Source: Mesorhizobium sp. (GTDB taxonomy: Bacteria > Pseudomonadota > Alphaproteobacteria > Rhizobiales > Rhizobiaceae). Taken from it: DNA of 64,000 nucleotides. Shown piece after piece: positions 35,365-44,092 of this stretch. The stretch's first letter is position 1; the number at the start of each line of letters is the position of its first letter. Made by a program: the position numbers and the translations under genes. The stretch covers positions 30,156-94,155 of the forward strand of contig NZ_SUGA01000023.1 in the NCBI RefSeq assembly GCF_004963255.1, written 5' to 3'. The notes under the pieces are model-generated. The model was given only the letters and a program-made list of their open reading frames with translations, was not told where the DNA came from and searched no databases.

Positions 35365-35868
35365 TCAGTCGTGTGTCGGTTGCGGAGCGCTGCGGTCCGC
35401 CATTGCCCTGACGGCGGCGAGCGCTCCACGGATGATGGAGTGATAGCCAGTGCAGCGGCAGATGTTGCCTTCGAGCGCCGCGCGGATGGCGGGCTCGTCG
35501 GCGTCGAGGTGCTCACGCAGCAGCGCTGTCAGGGCGATCGTGAAGCCTGGCGCGCAATAGCCGCACTGGAAGGCGTTCTCCTCGGCGAGCGCGCTGCGGA
35601 TGATGGCCGCCTCGGGCAGGGCGTCGAGACCTTCGGGCGTGAGGATGTCCGCGCCGACGATCTGCCATGCCATCAGCAGGCAGGAATTCACCGGCCGGCC
35701 ATCCATCAGCACGGCGCAGGCGCCGCAGCGGCCGATGCCGCACGCCTTCTTGGCCGCCATCAGGCCCAGCCGCTCGCGCAGCATGTCGATGAGGCGCATG
35801 TCCGGCGGAACCTGCATCGCCGTGTCCGCTCCGTTGAGGCGAAAGGCGACCGCAATCATCCCGATCAT
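35365..35868 (-). CDS. 2Fe-2S subunit of xanthine dehydrogenase-type molybdenum hydroxylase
   Basis: CGIGRCGACAVLMDGRPVNSC; FQCGYCAPGFTIALTALL; NICRCTGYHSII. Confidence 0.93.
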   Translation of the reverse strand: MIGMIAVAFRLNGADTAMQVPPDMRLIDMLRERLGLMAAKKACGIGRCGACAVLMDGRPVNSCLLMAWQIVGADILTPEGLDALPEAAIIRSALAEENAFQCGYCAPGFTIALTALLREHLDADEPAIRAALEGNICRCTGYHSIIRGALAAVRAMADRSAPQPTHD

Positions 35869-38800
35869 GCCGTCGCCCCCAGCGCGTCGAGCAGGCTTTC
35901 GGCATCGAAGGGCGCGGCATGCGGCCAGACGCCGGTCGCGTCGGCAACCGCATTGGCGATCGCCGGCGTGACCGCGCCGATGCCGAGCTCGCCGGCGCCG
36001 CGCGGCCCGAACGGGTCGCCGGGGTCGAGGTCCTCGAGCGCGTAGGTTGCGACGGATTCGGGCGCGTCGGCGATGCTGGGCATCATGTAGGTGTCCAGGT
36101 TGGCGGTGACATAGCGGCCGTTCTGCATGGCGGCGTGCTCGGTCAGCGTGAAGCCGACGCCCTGCAGCCCGCCGCCTTCGATCTGGCCGAGATAGGCGGC
36201 GAGATCGAGGATCGGCCCGGCGGCAGTATGCTGGCTGAGATCGAGCACACGCACCTGCCCGGTGATGCGGCTGACGGCCACCCGCGCCAGCGCCACGCCG
36301 AAGGCGAAGATCATGCGGGCATTGCCCTCGAAATAGTCAGACTTGGGAAACTCGAAGCTCGTTGCCGCGAAAGGCAGTTCTTCGGGATCGAGCCCTTCCG
36401 CCAGCGCGGCGAAGCTCAGCAGCAGCTCGCCGCTGTTCGAATGGCGCTCGACGATGCCGCCCGGTGCAATCGCCAGGGTTGCGGGCTCCCGGCCGAGGCG
36501 TTCGGCCGCGCGAGCGAGGATGCGCTCGGCCAGCGCCGGAGCCGTCTTCGCCGCGACCTTCCACACGACGAAGGTGCCGCGCGACGCCGTGGTCGAGCCG
36601 GATTCCGGGGTCCGGCCCGTATCGCCGGTCACCGGCCTGATGTCGTCGCGGCCGCAACCCAGCGCGGCGGCGACGGCGGACCTGATCGAGGTCAGCAGGC
36701 CTTGGCCCATCTCGTCCAAGCCGTAGAGCGCCTCGATCGCGCCGTCGGCAGCAAGCCGCAACGCGCCGCCTGCGGGGTCGGGCGGCAGTGAGCCCAGCCC
36801 GTTGCCCTGGTAGTTCATCGCCATGCCGGTGCCGACGATCTCGGAACCGTCATCGGATGGGCCGCGAGGCTTTTGCCAGATCGGGTCGGCCGCGGCGGCC
36901 TTGAGCATTTCCTCGAGGCGCTCGGACGGCGCGACGACCTGGCCGAGATAGCCGCGCGTGCCAGGCTTGCGCATATTCCTGCGGCGGATTTCCAAGACAT
37001 CGAGTCCGCATTCCGCTGCCAGCCGGTCCATCTGGCATTCGACGGCGTAGGCCATTTGGTTGGCGCCGAAGCCGCGGAAGGCGCCGCAGACGCCGTTGTT
37101 GGTGTAGGCGAGCCTGCTTGACGTGCGAACATTGCGAACCACATAGGGCCCGCAGGCGTGTTCGAGCGCAGTTTCCAGGACCGCGGGCCCAAGCGAGGCG
37201 TAGGCGCCGGCGTCGGAGATCACATCCACCTGTTGGGCAAGCAGCAAGCCGTCCGCATCGCAGGCCGTGCGCATGCGGATCTTCATCGCGTTGCGCTTGG
37301 CGCCGGCAAGAACGGATTCGGCGCGGTCGAGCTGCAGGCGCACCGGCCGACCGGTCCTGAGGGCGAGCAAGGCGAGCGCCGGCTGCACGGTCAGCTCGTC
37401 CTTGCCGCCGAACGCGCCTCCCGTCGGACTGGTCACGACGCGGATCTTCTCCTCCGGCAGGCCAAGGACGCGCGAAAGCTGCAGCCGGTCGCGCAGGCCG
37501 TACTGGCCGCCGGCACAGACATTCAGCGTTCCATCCGTATCTACGAAGGCATGGCCGCCTTCGGTCTCCATGAAACCGTGCATCTGGCGCGGCGTTTCGT
37601 AGACGGCCTCGACGATGTGGGCGGCGCGGGCAAAACCCTCGGCGATGTCACCGCGTTCGAAGCCGAGGGAGGTTTGCAAATTGCCCGCCGCGTGCACGGG
37701 CTCGGCGTCGGGTGAAAGCGCCTGCTCCGGATCGGAGACGACGGGCAGCGGCGCATAGCGCACCTGGATGAGGCCGAGCGCGCGCTCGGCGGTCTCGGCA
37801 TCGACTGCCGCCACCGCTGCGACGGCATCCCCGACATAGCGGATCTTGTCGAAGCAGAGCGCCGGCTGGTCTTGCACGACAATGCCGAAGGCGTTGCTTC
37901 CGGCGATGTCACGATACGTGACGACTGCCGCGACGCCGGGCAAGGCATCAGCCGCGCTTGTGTCGATTAAGAGAATCCTCGCGTGGGGAATGGCGGCGCG
38001 CAAGATCCGACCCACCAGCATGCCCGGCTGGCGATGGTCGGTCAGGTATCTCAGCTTGCCCTCGATTTTGGCCGGCCCGTCTGGGCGTATGTGCCAGCGT
38101 TCTCCGGCGGTGGAGCGCGTCAGCCGGATTTCGCCGGCCGGCGGCGTGGCGGGGCGGGCAGCCGGAGTGGAGGGCCTGGAGGGTTGCGCGTCAGTTTTGC
38201 CGCCACCCAGCCCATGCACAAGGGCGTTGGCAGCAACCTTGCGGCGATAGCGAGCGGAACGGAAGGCATCGTCCGGCGCGACGATCTCGCCCTCGATCGC
38301 CGCCCGCAATGCGTTCCAGTCGACGCCGGGAAACGGCTGGCCGACGAGCAGGGCCTCGGCTCCGCCGAGCCGGGCCGGCGTCACCATGCCTCCGCCGACG
38401 GCCAGGCGTGCGGCTGCGACACGGCCGTCGACGATCTCGATCATGCCGGCGGCGCCGATCACGCTCGGCGTGAAGGCGGCGCGAAGACCGATTTTGCGAT
38501 GCGTCCAGCGGACATGTGCATCGGGCACCGGGACCGTGATCGCTTCGATGATCTCGCCGCCGGGCTCCTGACGCAGCCATTCGGAAAGCGGCAAGGTCCG
38601 GCGTCCTACCACGGAGGAGCTTTCGACACGGGCGTCGAGTGCGAACAGGGCAGGGAACAGGCAGCCGGTTCGGCCGGCAACGTTGCCGCCGACCGTCGCC
38701 AGATTGCGTACCGCCGGGCCTGCGGTCGCGCGGAGTGCCGCGGCGAGCAATGGCAGCTCTTCGCGCACGGTCCTGTCCCGCTCCAGAGCGCCCAGCGTCG

Positions 38801-39005
38801 TGAGTGCGCCGATCCGGAGCCCATTGTCGCCAAGGGCAACCCCACTCAATCCGCCGATCTGGCCGATGTCGACGAGCCTGCGCGGCTTCGGCAGGCCTTT
38901 CGCCCACTCCAGCTGGAGCGCGGTTCCGCCGGCGACCAGTCTCGCATCGCCGCCGGCAAGCATGGCCAGCACGTCGGCGATCGATGCCGGGCGAAGCACC
39001 TGCAC
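35865..39005 (-). CDS. Fused FAD-binding + molybdopterin-binding subunit, xanthine dehydrogenase/CoxL superfamily (1046 aa)
   Basis: N-term CoxM-like (LVAGGTALQLEWAKG; ATVGGNVAGRTGCLFPALFALDA), Pro/Ala linker about residue 280, then CoxL-like (GGAFGGKDEL; GAFRGFGANQMAYAVE; FGPRGAGELGIG active-site Glu motif). Confidence 0.9.
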   Translation of the reverse strand: MQVLRPASIADVLAMLAGGDARLVAGGTALQLEWAKGLPKPRRLVDIGQIGGLSGVALGDNGLRIGALTTLGALERDRTVREELPLLAAALRATAGPAVRNLATVGGNVAGRTGCLFPALFALDARVESSSVVGRRTLPLSEWLRQEPGGEIIEAITVPVPDAHVRWTHRKIGLRAAFTPSVIGAAGMIEIVDGRVAAARLAVGGGMVTPARLGGAEALLVGQPFPGVDWNALRAAIEGEIVAPDDAFRSARYRRKVAANALVHGLGGGKTDAQPSRPSTPAARPATPPAGEIRLTRSTAGERWHIRPDGPAKIEGKLRYLTDHRQPGMLVGRILRAAIPHARILLIDTSAADALPGVAAVVTYRDIAGSNAFGIVVQDQPALCFDKIRYVGDAVAAVAAVDAETAERALGLIQVRYAPLPVVSDPEQALSPDAEPVHAAGNLQTSLGFERGDIAEGFARAAHIVEAVYETPRQMHGFMETEGGHAFVDTDGTLNVCAGGQYGLRDRLQLSRVLGLPEEKIRVVTSPTGGAFGGKDELTVQPALALLALRTGRPVRLQLDRAESVLAGAKRNAMKIRMRTACDADGLLLAQQVDVISDAGAYASLGPAVLETALEHACGPYVVRNVRTSSRLAYTNNGVCGAFRGFGANQMAYAVECQMDRLAAECGLDVLEIRRRNMRKPGTRGYLGQVVAPSERLEEMLKAAAADPIWQKPRGPSDDGSEIVGTGMAMNYQGNGLGSLPPDPAGGALRLAADGAIEALYGLDEMGQGLLTSIRSAVAAALGCGRDDIRPVTGDTGRTPESGSTTASRGTFVVWKVAAKTAPALAERILARAAERLGREPATLAIAPGGIVERHSNSGELLLSFAALAEGLDPEELPFAATSFEFPKSDYFEGNARMIFAFGVALARVAVSRITGQVRVLDLSQHTAAGPILDLAAYLGQIEGGGLQGVGFTLTEHAAMQNGRYVTANLDTYMMPSIADAPESVATYALEDLDPGDPFGPRGAGELGIGAVTPAIANAVADATGVWPHAAPFDAESLLDALGATA

Positions 39006-39007
39006 GG

Positions 39008-39871
39008 TCAGTGCGCTCCCGTCGTTCCGAACCGCAGGCCCTTCTCCTTGAGCCAGCGGCGATAGGCGACGGAAGAGCCGTCCGCCCGCGTCGGGATCTC
39101 CAGGCGCGGTTCGAGCGGCAGCAGGAGGGGGCGCTGGTTCTCGACGATGATCCGGTCCTGCAGGAAGATCACCTGCTCGAAATTGAGCAGCGCCGTGTCG
39201 GTCGAGGTCGCGTCGACGAGGTACATGACAGGCTGCGCGCGGCAGAGATCCTCCTCGATCGGCTGGATGAAGAGGGCGATGGCATCGAGGCGGTCCGGCG
39301 CGCTGGGGCAGACGCGGTAGAGCATCACCACGAAGGGGCTTGGCACGCGGTAGGTGAGGTGCACGAAGTCGCCTGAGCTTTCCGTCGCCGCGATGCGCGG
39401 CTGGAAGAAGGTGCAGTTGGTGGCCCAGACCTCGTCCACGTCGCGGCGGATCTCGCTCAGATAGCGCGGCACCTCGGTGTGCGGCTCCGAGCCGAGGATG
39501 TCTGTGTGCACGAAGGGGAAATGCGCCATGTCGAGGAAATTTTCCACGACGCGCAGGCCGGAGGCGCGCATCCTGACCCAGCCGCAGGGCACGAAGCGGC
39601 GGTCCGCCTCATGGCTTTCGGCGATGTCGAAGATGTCCTTGTTGGGCAGGCCGAGCGTCGTCCAAATGCAGCCATAGCGCTCCTGCGCGGGCAGGGCGCG
39701 GCTTCTTCCGCCGTCGTCCAAGATTTCACGGATGACCGGCGCTCCGGCCTCGTCGCGGCAGAGCTCGATGTCCTGGCCGAGCAGGCGCGTCACGACCGGA
39801 GCTTGTCCGAGTTCCACGGCGGTCGCCACCGCGTACCATTCGTCGAGCGCCGCCCTGTCGGTCGTCTTCAT
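39008..39871 (-). CDS. Rieske-domain-less ring-hydroxylating/N-demethylase terminal oxygenase subunit (NdmC-like architecture)
   Basis: VRASGLRVVENFLDMAHFPFVHTDILG mononuclear-iron D-x3-H-x4-H motif present; N-terminal part has no CxH...CxxH Rieske motif; ends SSVAYRRWLKEKGLRFGTT. Confidence 0.8.
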   Translation of the reverse strand: MKTTDRAALDEWYAVATAVELGQAPVVTRLLGQDIELCRDEAGAPVIREILDDGGRSRALPAQERYGCIWTTLGLPNKDIFDIAESHEADRRFVPCGWVRMRASGLRVVENFLDMAHFPFVHTDILGSEPHTEVPRYLSEIRRDVDEVWATNCTFFQPRIAATESSGDFVHLTYRVPSPFVVMLYRVCPSAPDRLDAIALFIQPIEEDLCRAQPVMYLVDATSTDTALLNFEQVIFLQDRIIVENQRPLLLPLEPRLEIPTRADGSSVAYRRWLKEKGLRFGTTGAH

Positions 39872-39884
39872 GGCTCCGCTCCGT

Positions 39885-41258
39885 TCAGTCGGTCCATTGC
39901 CGGATGCCGCCGGCATTCTCGGCGAGGAAGGCCGCGCGCCGGGCAAAGAGGCCGGGCGCCACCTTGCGGACTTCCGCGATGATCTCACCCAGATCGGCGG
40001 TCTTGAGCTCGCCGTCCTCGACAATGATCTGGCCGTCGATCATCGTCATAGCCACGTCGCTGCCGCGCACGGCATGGACCAGATTGTGCTGCAGGTTGAA
40101 GTAGGGGCCTTCGCCGTAGAGGGGCGTCATGCGCGGCGTGTCGGTGCGGACCGCGATGATGTCGGCGCGTTTGCCGGGCTCGATCGAGCCGATCTCGCGG
40201 TCGAGCCCGATCGCCTTTGCCCCGGTGATCGTCGCCATGCGCAGCACCTGCCAGCTGTCCATGGCGGCGGCGTCGAGGTCCTTGAGCTTGCCGAGCAACG
40301 AGGCGACCTTCATCTCCTCGAACATGTCGAAATTGTTGTTCTCCTTCTCGCCGTCCGTGCCGATGCCGACCGCAACGCCGGCGGCCAGCATCTCGCCGAC
40401 CAGCGCGATGCCGCTGGCGAGCTTCATGTTGGAGACGGGGTTGTGCGCGACCGACACGCGACGCTTCGCGATGAATTCGATCTCGCCGGAATCGAGCCAT
40501 ACGCCATGCGCGATCATGGCGAGCGGCGTTTCGAAGAAGCCGAGATCGTCGAGCACGTACATCGGCCGCTTGCCGTAGCGTCTCTCGAATTCGGCGAGCT
40601 CGATCTGGGCTTCGCTGCAATGGGTGTGGAAGCCTGTGCCGTGCTTCTTCGCCAGCTCCACGGCGCGGCGTTGCCCAGCCTCGTCGGCATAGAAGAGATG
40701 CTCGAGACCGATCCATACGTTGACGCGGCCGCCGGCCTTGCGATGCCACGTCTCGATCATCGCCTCGTTCATGTCGAGCGTGTCGAAATAGTTGTAGTCC
40801 GGATGCTCGCCGACATAGGGCACGGCGACGAGCCGGTTGCCGATCGCTTCCGCCGCCTTGGCGCTGCCCTCCATGAAGCGCCACATATCGACGACCGTGG
40901 TCGTGCCGCCGAGCACGGATTCGGCGTAGCATAGCCACGAGGCGGCTTCCGCCTCGTGCGGCTGCAGCACCCTGTGCATCGGGTTGATGTGCAGCGTCAG
41001 CCAGTCCCAGACCGGCAGGTGCTCGGCGGTGCCGCGCAGGAAGCCGGAATGCGCATGCGCGTTGACGATGCCAGGCATCAGCACGCTGTCGGCGATCTTT
41101 TTCACCGGCGCCGACGGGTTGTCGGCCGCGATCTCCCGCAGCTTGCCGACCGCGGCGATGCGGCCGTCCTCGATCAGCACGGCGCCGTCGGCGATGACGC
41201 TGTTGGTTGCGTCCATGGTGAGCAGATGGTCGCCTGCCAGGATCATGCTTTCACTCAC
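39885..41258 (-). CDS. Amidohydrolase of the AtzA/TrzN/MTA-SAH deaminase type
   Basis: VLMPGIVNAHAHSGFLRGTAEHLPVWDWL; THCSEAQIELAEFERRYGKRPMYVLDDLGF; VAHNPVSNMKLASG; GIGTDGEKENNNFDMFEEMK; GTG or ATG start near 41258/41246. Confidence 0.88.
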   Translation of the reverse strand: MSESMILAGDHLLTMDATNSVIADGAVLIEDGRIAAVGKLREIAADNPSAPVKKIADSVLMPGIVNAHAHSGFLRGTAEHLPVWDWLTLHINPMHRVLQPHEAEAASWLCYAESVLGGTTTVVDMWRFMEGSAKAAEAIGNRLVAVPYVGEHPDYNYFDTLDMNEAMIETWHRKAGGRVNVWIGLEHLFYADEAGQRRAVELAKKHGTGFHTHCSEAQIELAEFERRYGKRPMYVLDDLGFFETPLAMIAHGVWLDSGEIEFIAKRRVSVAHNPVSNMKLASGIALVGEMLAAGVAVGIGTDGEKENNNFDMFEEMKVASLLGKLKDLDAAAMDSWQVLRMATITGAKAIGLDREIGSIEPGKRADIIAVRTDTPRMTPLYGEGPYFNLQHNLVHAVRGSDVAMTMIDGQIIVEDGELKTADLGEIIAEVRKVAPGLFARRAAFLAENAGGIRQWTD

Positions 41259-41305
41259 TACGTTCCCCTCATACGTTCGTCCCTCGTCCCACAGCCAGGC
41301 AAGTT

Positions 41306-42871
41306 TCAAGCCGCCTGCAGGATGAAGTCGGCCGCGCGTTCCCCAATCATCGTTGCCGGCGCATGGGTGTTGCAGCTCGGTATGATCGGGATCACCGACG
41401 CATCGGCGACGGTGAGTCCGCCGATGCCGCGCACCGCGAGGCGGCTGTCGACCACGGCCTCCTCGTCCTCGCCCATGCGGCAGGTGCCGCAAGTGTGGAA
41501 GAAGGTCGAGCAGGCGTCGCGGACGAAGGCAACCGTCTCCTTTCGCGACAGCCGCCGGTCGGGCGCGGCGAAGCCGGCGAAGACATGCGCGTTGGCGCGC
41601 GCGGCCGCCATCTCGATGACGGCCTCGACCGCCGTGACCATCGCCTCCAGATCCTCAAGCTCGGCGAGGAAGTTGGGCTGGATCTCCAGCGCGCCGCCCG
41701 GCCGGGCTTCCAGCAGCCGCAGATGGCCGACGCTCTTCGAGCGCATCACGCCCGCGCCGAAGGAGAAGACGTCGCCCGAAATCTCGTAGCGAGCGCGGAT
41801 CGCCGGCTCGGCGCTGTTGCCCTGCACCGGGAAGGCGTGGAGGTCGGCCTGCGGCAGGTCCGGCAGCGATTTCCAGTTCACCATCGATCCGCCGCCATTG
41901 CCGGTCACCGGCCCGAGCGGCCGTTTCGCCCGGAAGACGCAGGCTTGCGCCAGCGGATGATCCTGGAGGTTGCGGCCGACGCCGGGAAGCGCGTGAACGG
42001 TTGGGATGCCGAGCCTGCCGAGTTCGGCCGGGTCGCCGATGCCGGCGAGCATCAGCAGGCGCGGGGTGTCGATGGCACCCAGCGCCAGCACGACATGTTC
42101 CCGCGCACGGGTTTCCCGCTCCGCGCCGCCGACGAGATGGCGCACCCCGGCGCACCGGCCGTTCTCCACCGTCAGCCCGACGGCCAGCGATTCGGCCAGG
42201 ACGGTGAGGCGCGGACGGTCGAGGATCGGCAGCAGGTAGCCCTGCACGGCGCTCCAGCGCCGGCCGCCGGCGATGTTGAAGTTGGCGGGCGCGGCGCCCT
42301 CGTTGTCGGGACCGTTGGGATCGTCGATGACAGGGATGCCCAGCTCCGCCGCGCCGTCGATGAGCGCCTGAGCCACGGGATGCATTTCGGCCGCGCGCTC
42401 GATGCGCAGCGGTCCGCCCGCGCCGCGCCATTCGCTGGCGCCGTCCTGCCAGTCCTCGCAGCGGCGGAAGTAGGGCAGGCAGTCGGCGAAGCTCCAGCCC
42501 TTCGCGCCGGCGTCTTCCCAGGCATCATAGTCGCGCGGATGGCCGCGATACCACATCATCGCGTTGATGGCGCTGGAGCCGCCCAGCACCTTGCCGCGCG
42601 GGATGCCGATGGTGCGGCCGTTGACGTGGGGCGTGGGTGCGTAGTCGTAGCCCCAGTCATAGGCGCCGCGCCCGAGCGGCACCCATTGCGCCGGATCGTC
42701 GATCTGGGTGATGCCGATGCCGGCCGGGCCCGCCTCGATCAGCAGCACCTCGGCGCCTGCGTCCACCAGCTGCCGTGTCACCGCTGCGCCGCCGGAGCCC
42801 GCGCCGACCACGATCACGTCGTAGGAAGGTTTGAGCGGCTTGGCGGGAATGGCGGGGGCGGAAGCGATCAT
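41306..42871 (-). CDS. GMC-family FAD oxidoreductase (choline dehydrogenase-like)
   Basis: YDVIVVGAGSGGAAVTRQLVDAGAEVLLIEAG; GKVLGGSSAINAMMWYRGHPRDYDAWE; HTCGTCRMGEDEEAVVDSRLAVRGIGGLTVADASVIP. Confidence 0.93.
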   Translation of the reverse strand: MIASAPAIPAKPLKPSYDVIVVGAGSGGAAVTRQLVDAGAEVLLIEAGPAGIGITQIDDPAQWVPLGRGAYDWGYDYAPTPHVNGRTIGIPRGKVLGGSSAINAMMWYRGHPRDYDAWEDAGAKGWSFADCLPYFRRCEDWQDGASEWRGAGGPLRIERAAEMHPVAQALIDGAAELGIPVIDDPNGPDNEGAAPANFNIAGGRRWSAVQGYLLPILDRPRLTVLAESLAVGLTVENGRCAGVRHLVGGAERETRAREHVVLALGAIDTPRLLMLAGIGDPAELGRLGIPTVHALPGVGRNLQDHPLAQACVFRAKRPLGPVTGNGGGSMVNWKSLPDLPQADLHAFPVQGNSAEPAIRARYEISGDVFSFGAGVMRSKSVGHLRLLEARPGGALEIQPNFLAELEDLEAMVTAVEAVIEMAAARANAHVFAGFAAPDRRLSRKETVAFVRDACSTFFHTCGTCRMGEDEEAVVDSRLAVRGIGGLTVADASVIPIIPSCNTHAPATMIGERAADFILQAA

Positions 42872-42880
42872 GGGCCGATT

Positions 42881-43489
42881 TCAGTTGTGCTCGCTCGGAC
42901 CCATGATGGTTATGCCTTCCGTCGCCTCGACGTGGCGCACGAAGATGTATTTGTCCTCGCGGCCGTCGCTGTGCTTGCGCCTGATGTCGGGCTGCACCGT
43001 GCCCGACACCTTGGCGACGACGATGTACGGCTTCTGTGCGGCCAACCCCGCCTTGCAGTGGGCGTCGAACTCGTCCAGCGTGCGCACCAGATAGGCGTCC
43101 TCGACCCCGGCGCCGCGAGCGATCGCGGCGAGGTCCACGCGGCCGAAGGCGGTGTGGGTTGGCGGGCCGCCGATCGACAAATACTGCTCGTTGTCCCAGA
43201 CGACGACCAGCAGGTTCTTCGGCTGCTCATTGCCGAGCGTGGCGAGGATGCCGAGATTGAAGAGCAGGCCGCCGTCGGTGTCGAGCGAGACGATGCGCCG
43301 GTGCGGCAGGCCGGCCGCCAGCCCGAAGGCCTGGGGCGTCACGCAGCCGAGCTGCTGCTGGAAGAGGCTCGCCTCGCGCATGTGCGGCGCGGCGTTGTAC
43401 CATTCGTCGACGCTGCCGCCGAGCGACAGGATCACCAGCTCGTCCTTCAGCCGGGCAGCGAGCGCCTTCATGCAGTCGAAGCGTTTCAT
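42881..43489 (-). CDS. TPP-dependent enzyme, TPP-binding C-terminal-type subunit (sulfopyruvate/phosphonopyruvate decarboxylase beta-like)
   Basis: MKRFDCMKALAARLKDELVILSLGGSVDEWYNA; VSLDTDGGLLFNLGILATLGNEQPKNLLVVVWDNEQYLSIGG. Confidence 0.82.
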   Translation of the reverse strand: MKRFDCMKALAARLKDELVILSLGGSVDEWYNAAPHMREASLFQQQLGCVTPQAFGLAAGLPHRRIVSLDTDGGLLFNLGILATLGNEQPKNLLVVVWDNEQYLSIGGPPTHTAFGRVDLAAIARGAGVEDAYLVRTLDEFDAHCKAGLAAQKPYIVVAKVSGTVQPDIRRKHSDGREDKYIFVRHVEATEGITIMGPSEHN

Positions 43490-43986
43490 CGCACCACCTC
43501 GCCGCCGAGCGCCACCGCCGAATGGTAGTAGGACGCGTAGGACCAGGAGTAGGCGTCTGCGATCGCCCGTTCGATCTTTTCCTCCTCGCGCACCACGCGG
43601 TAGGGGATGCGCAACGCGTCCAGCACCGGCTCCATGGTGATGCCGTGGGGGATGGCCCACCAGTTGTTCTCGCCGAGCTCGCCGCGGTAGCTCATCAGCA
43701 TGACGACCGGGATGCCGGCGCCCAGGCCCATGCGCGCCAGCGGCTCGACCGAGGCCCTGAGTCCCGAGTTCTCCATCACCAGCGCGGCCCGCTTGCCCGA
43801 CAGGAACACGCCGCCGCAGATGGCCGCGCCCTCGCCCTCGTTGGTGACGCGAATCGTCCTGATGTCGGGATCGGCGTCGAGCGCAGGATAGAGTTCCTTG
43901 AACAGCGAATCCGGCAGGTAGCAGACGATCGACACTCCTGCTCTTTTCAGACCGCGAATGACGGCGTCCACCGCGCTTTTCTTCAT
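43486..43986 (-). CDS. TPP-dependent enzyme, Pyr-domain N-terminal-type subunit (sulfopyruvate decarboxylase alpha-like)
   Basis: MKKSAVDAVIRGLKRAGVSIVCYLPDSLFKELYPALDADPDIRTIRVTNEGEGAAICGGVFLSGKRAALVMENSGLRASVEPLARM; overlaps the beta-type gene by 4 nt. Confidence 0.82.
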   Translation of the reverse strand: MKKSAVDAVIRGLKRAGVSIVCYLPDSLFKELYPALDADPDIRTIRVTNEGEGAAICGGVFLSGKRAALVMENSGLRASVEPLARMGLGAGIPVVMLMSYRGELGENNWWAIPHGITMEPVLDALRIPYRVVREEEKIERAIADAYSWSYASYYHSAVALGGEVVR

Positions 43987-44092
43987 GCGAATTCTCTCCT
44001 GCCGGCGCAGGTTCGCAGAAAAGGAGATGTTCCGAATAGTGCAAAAGGAAGCCGCGACATGATGCGAAGAACGCAACAACTGGCGGCGGTGG

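Noticed and set aside
41363-43528. 721-aa plus-strand ORF
   Set aside because: Antisense to well-supported GMC oxidoreductase and TPP genes
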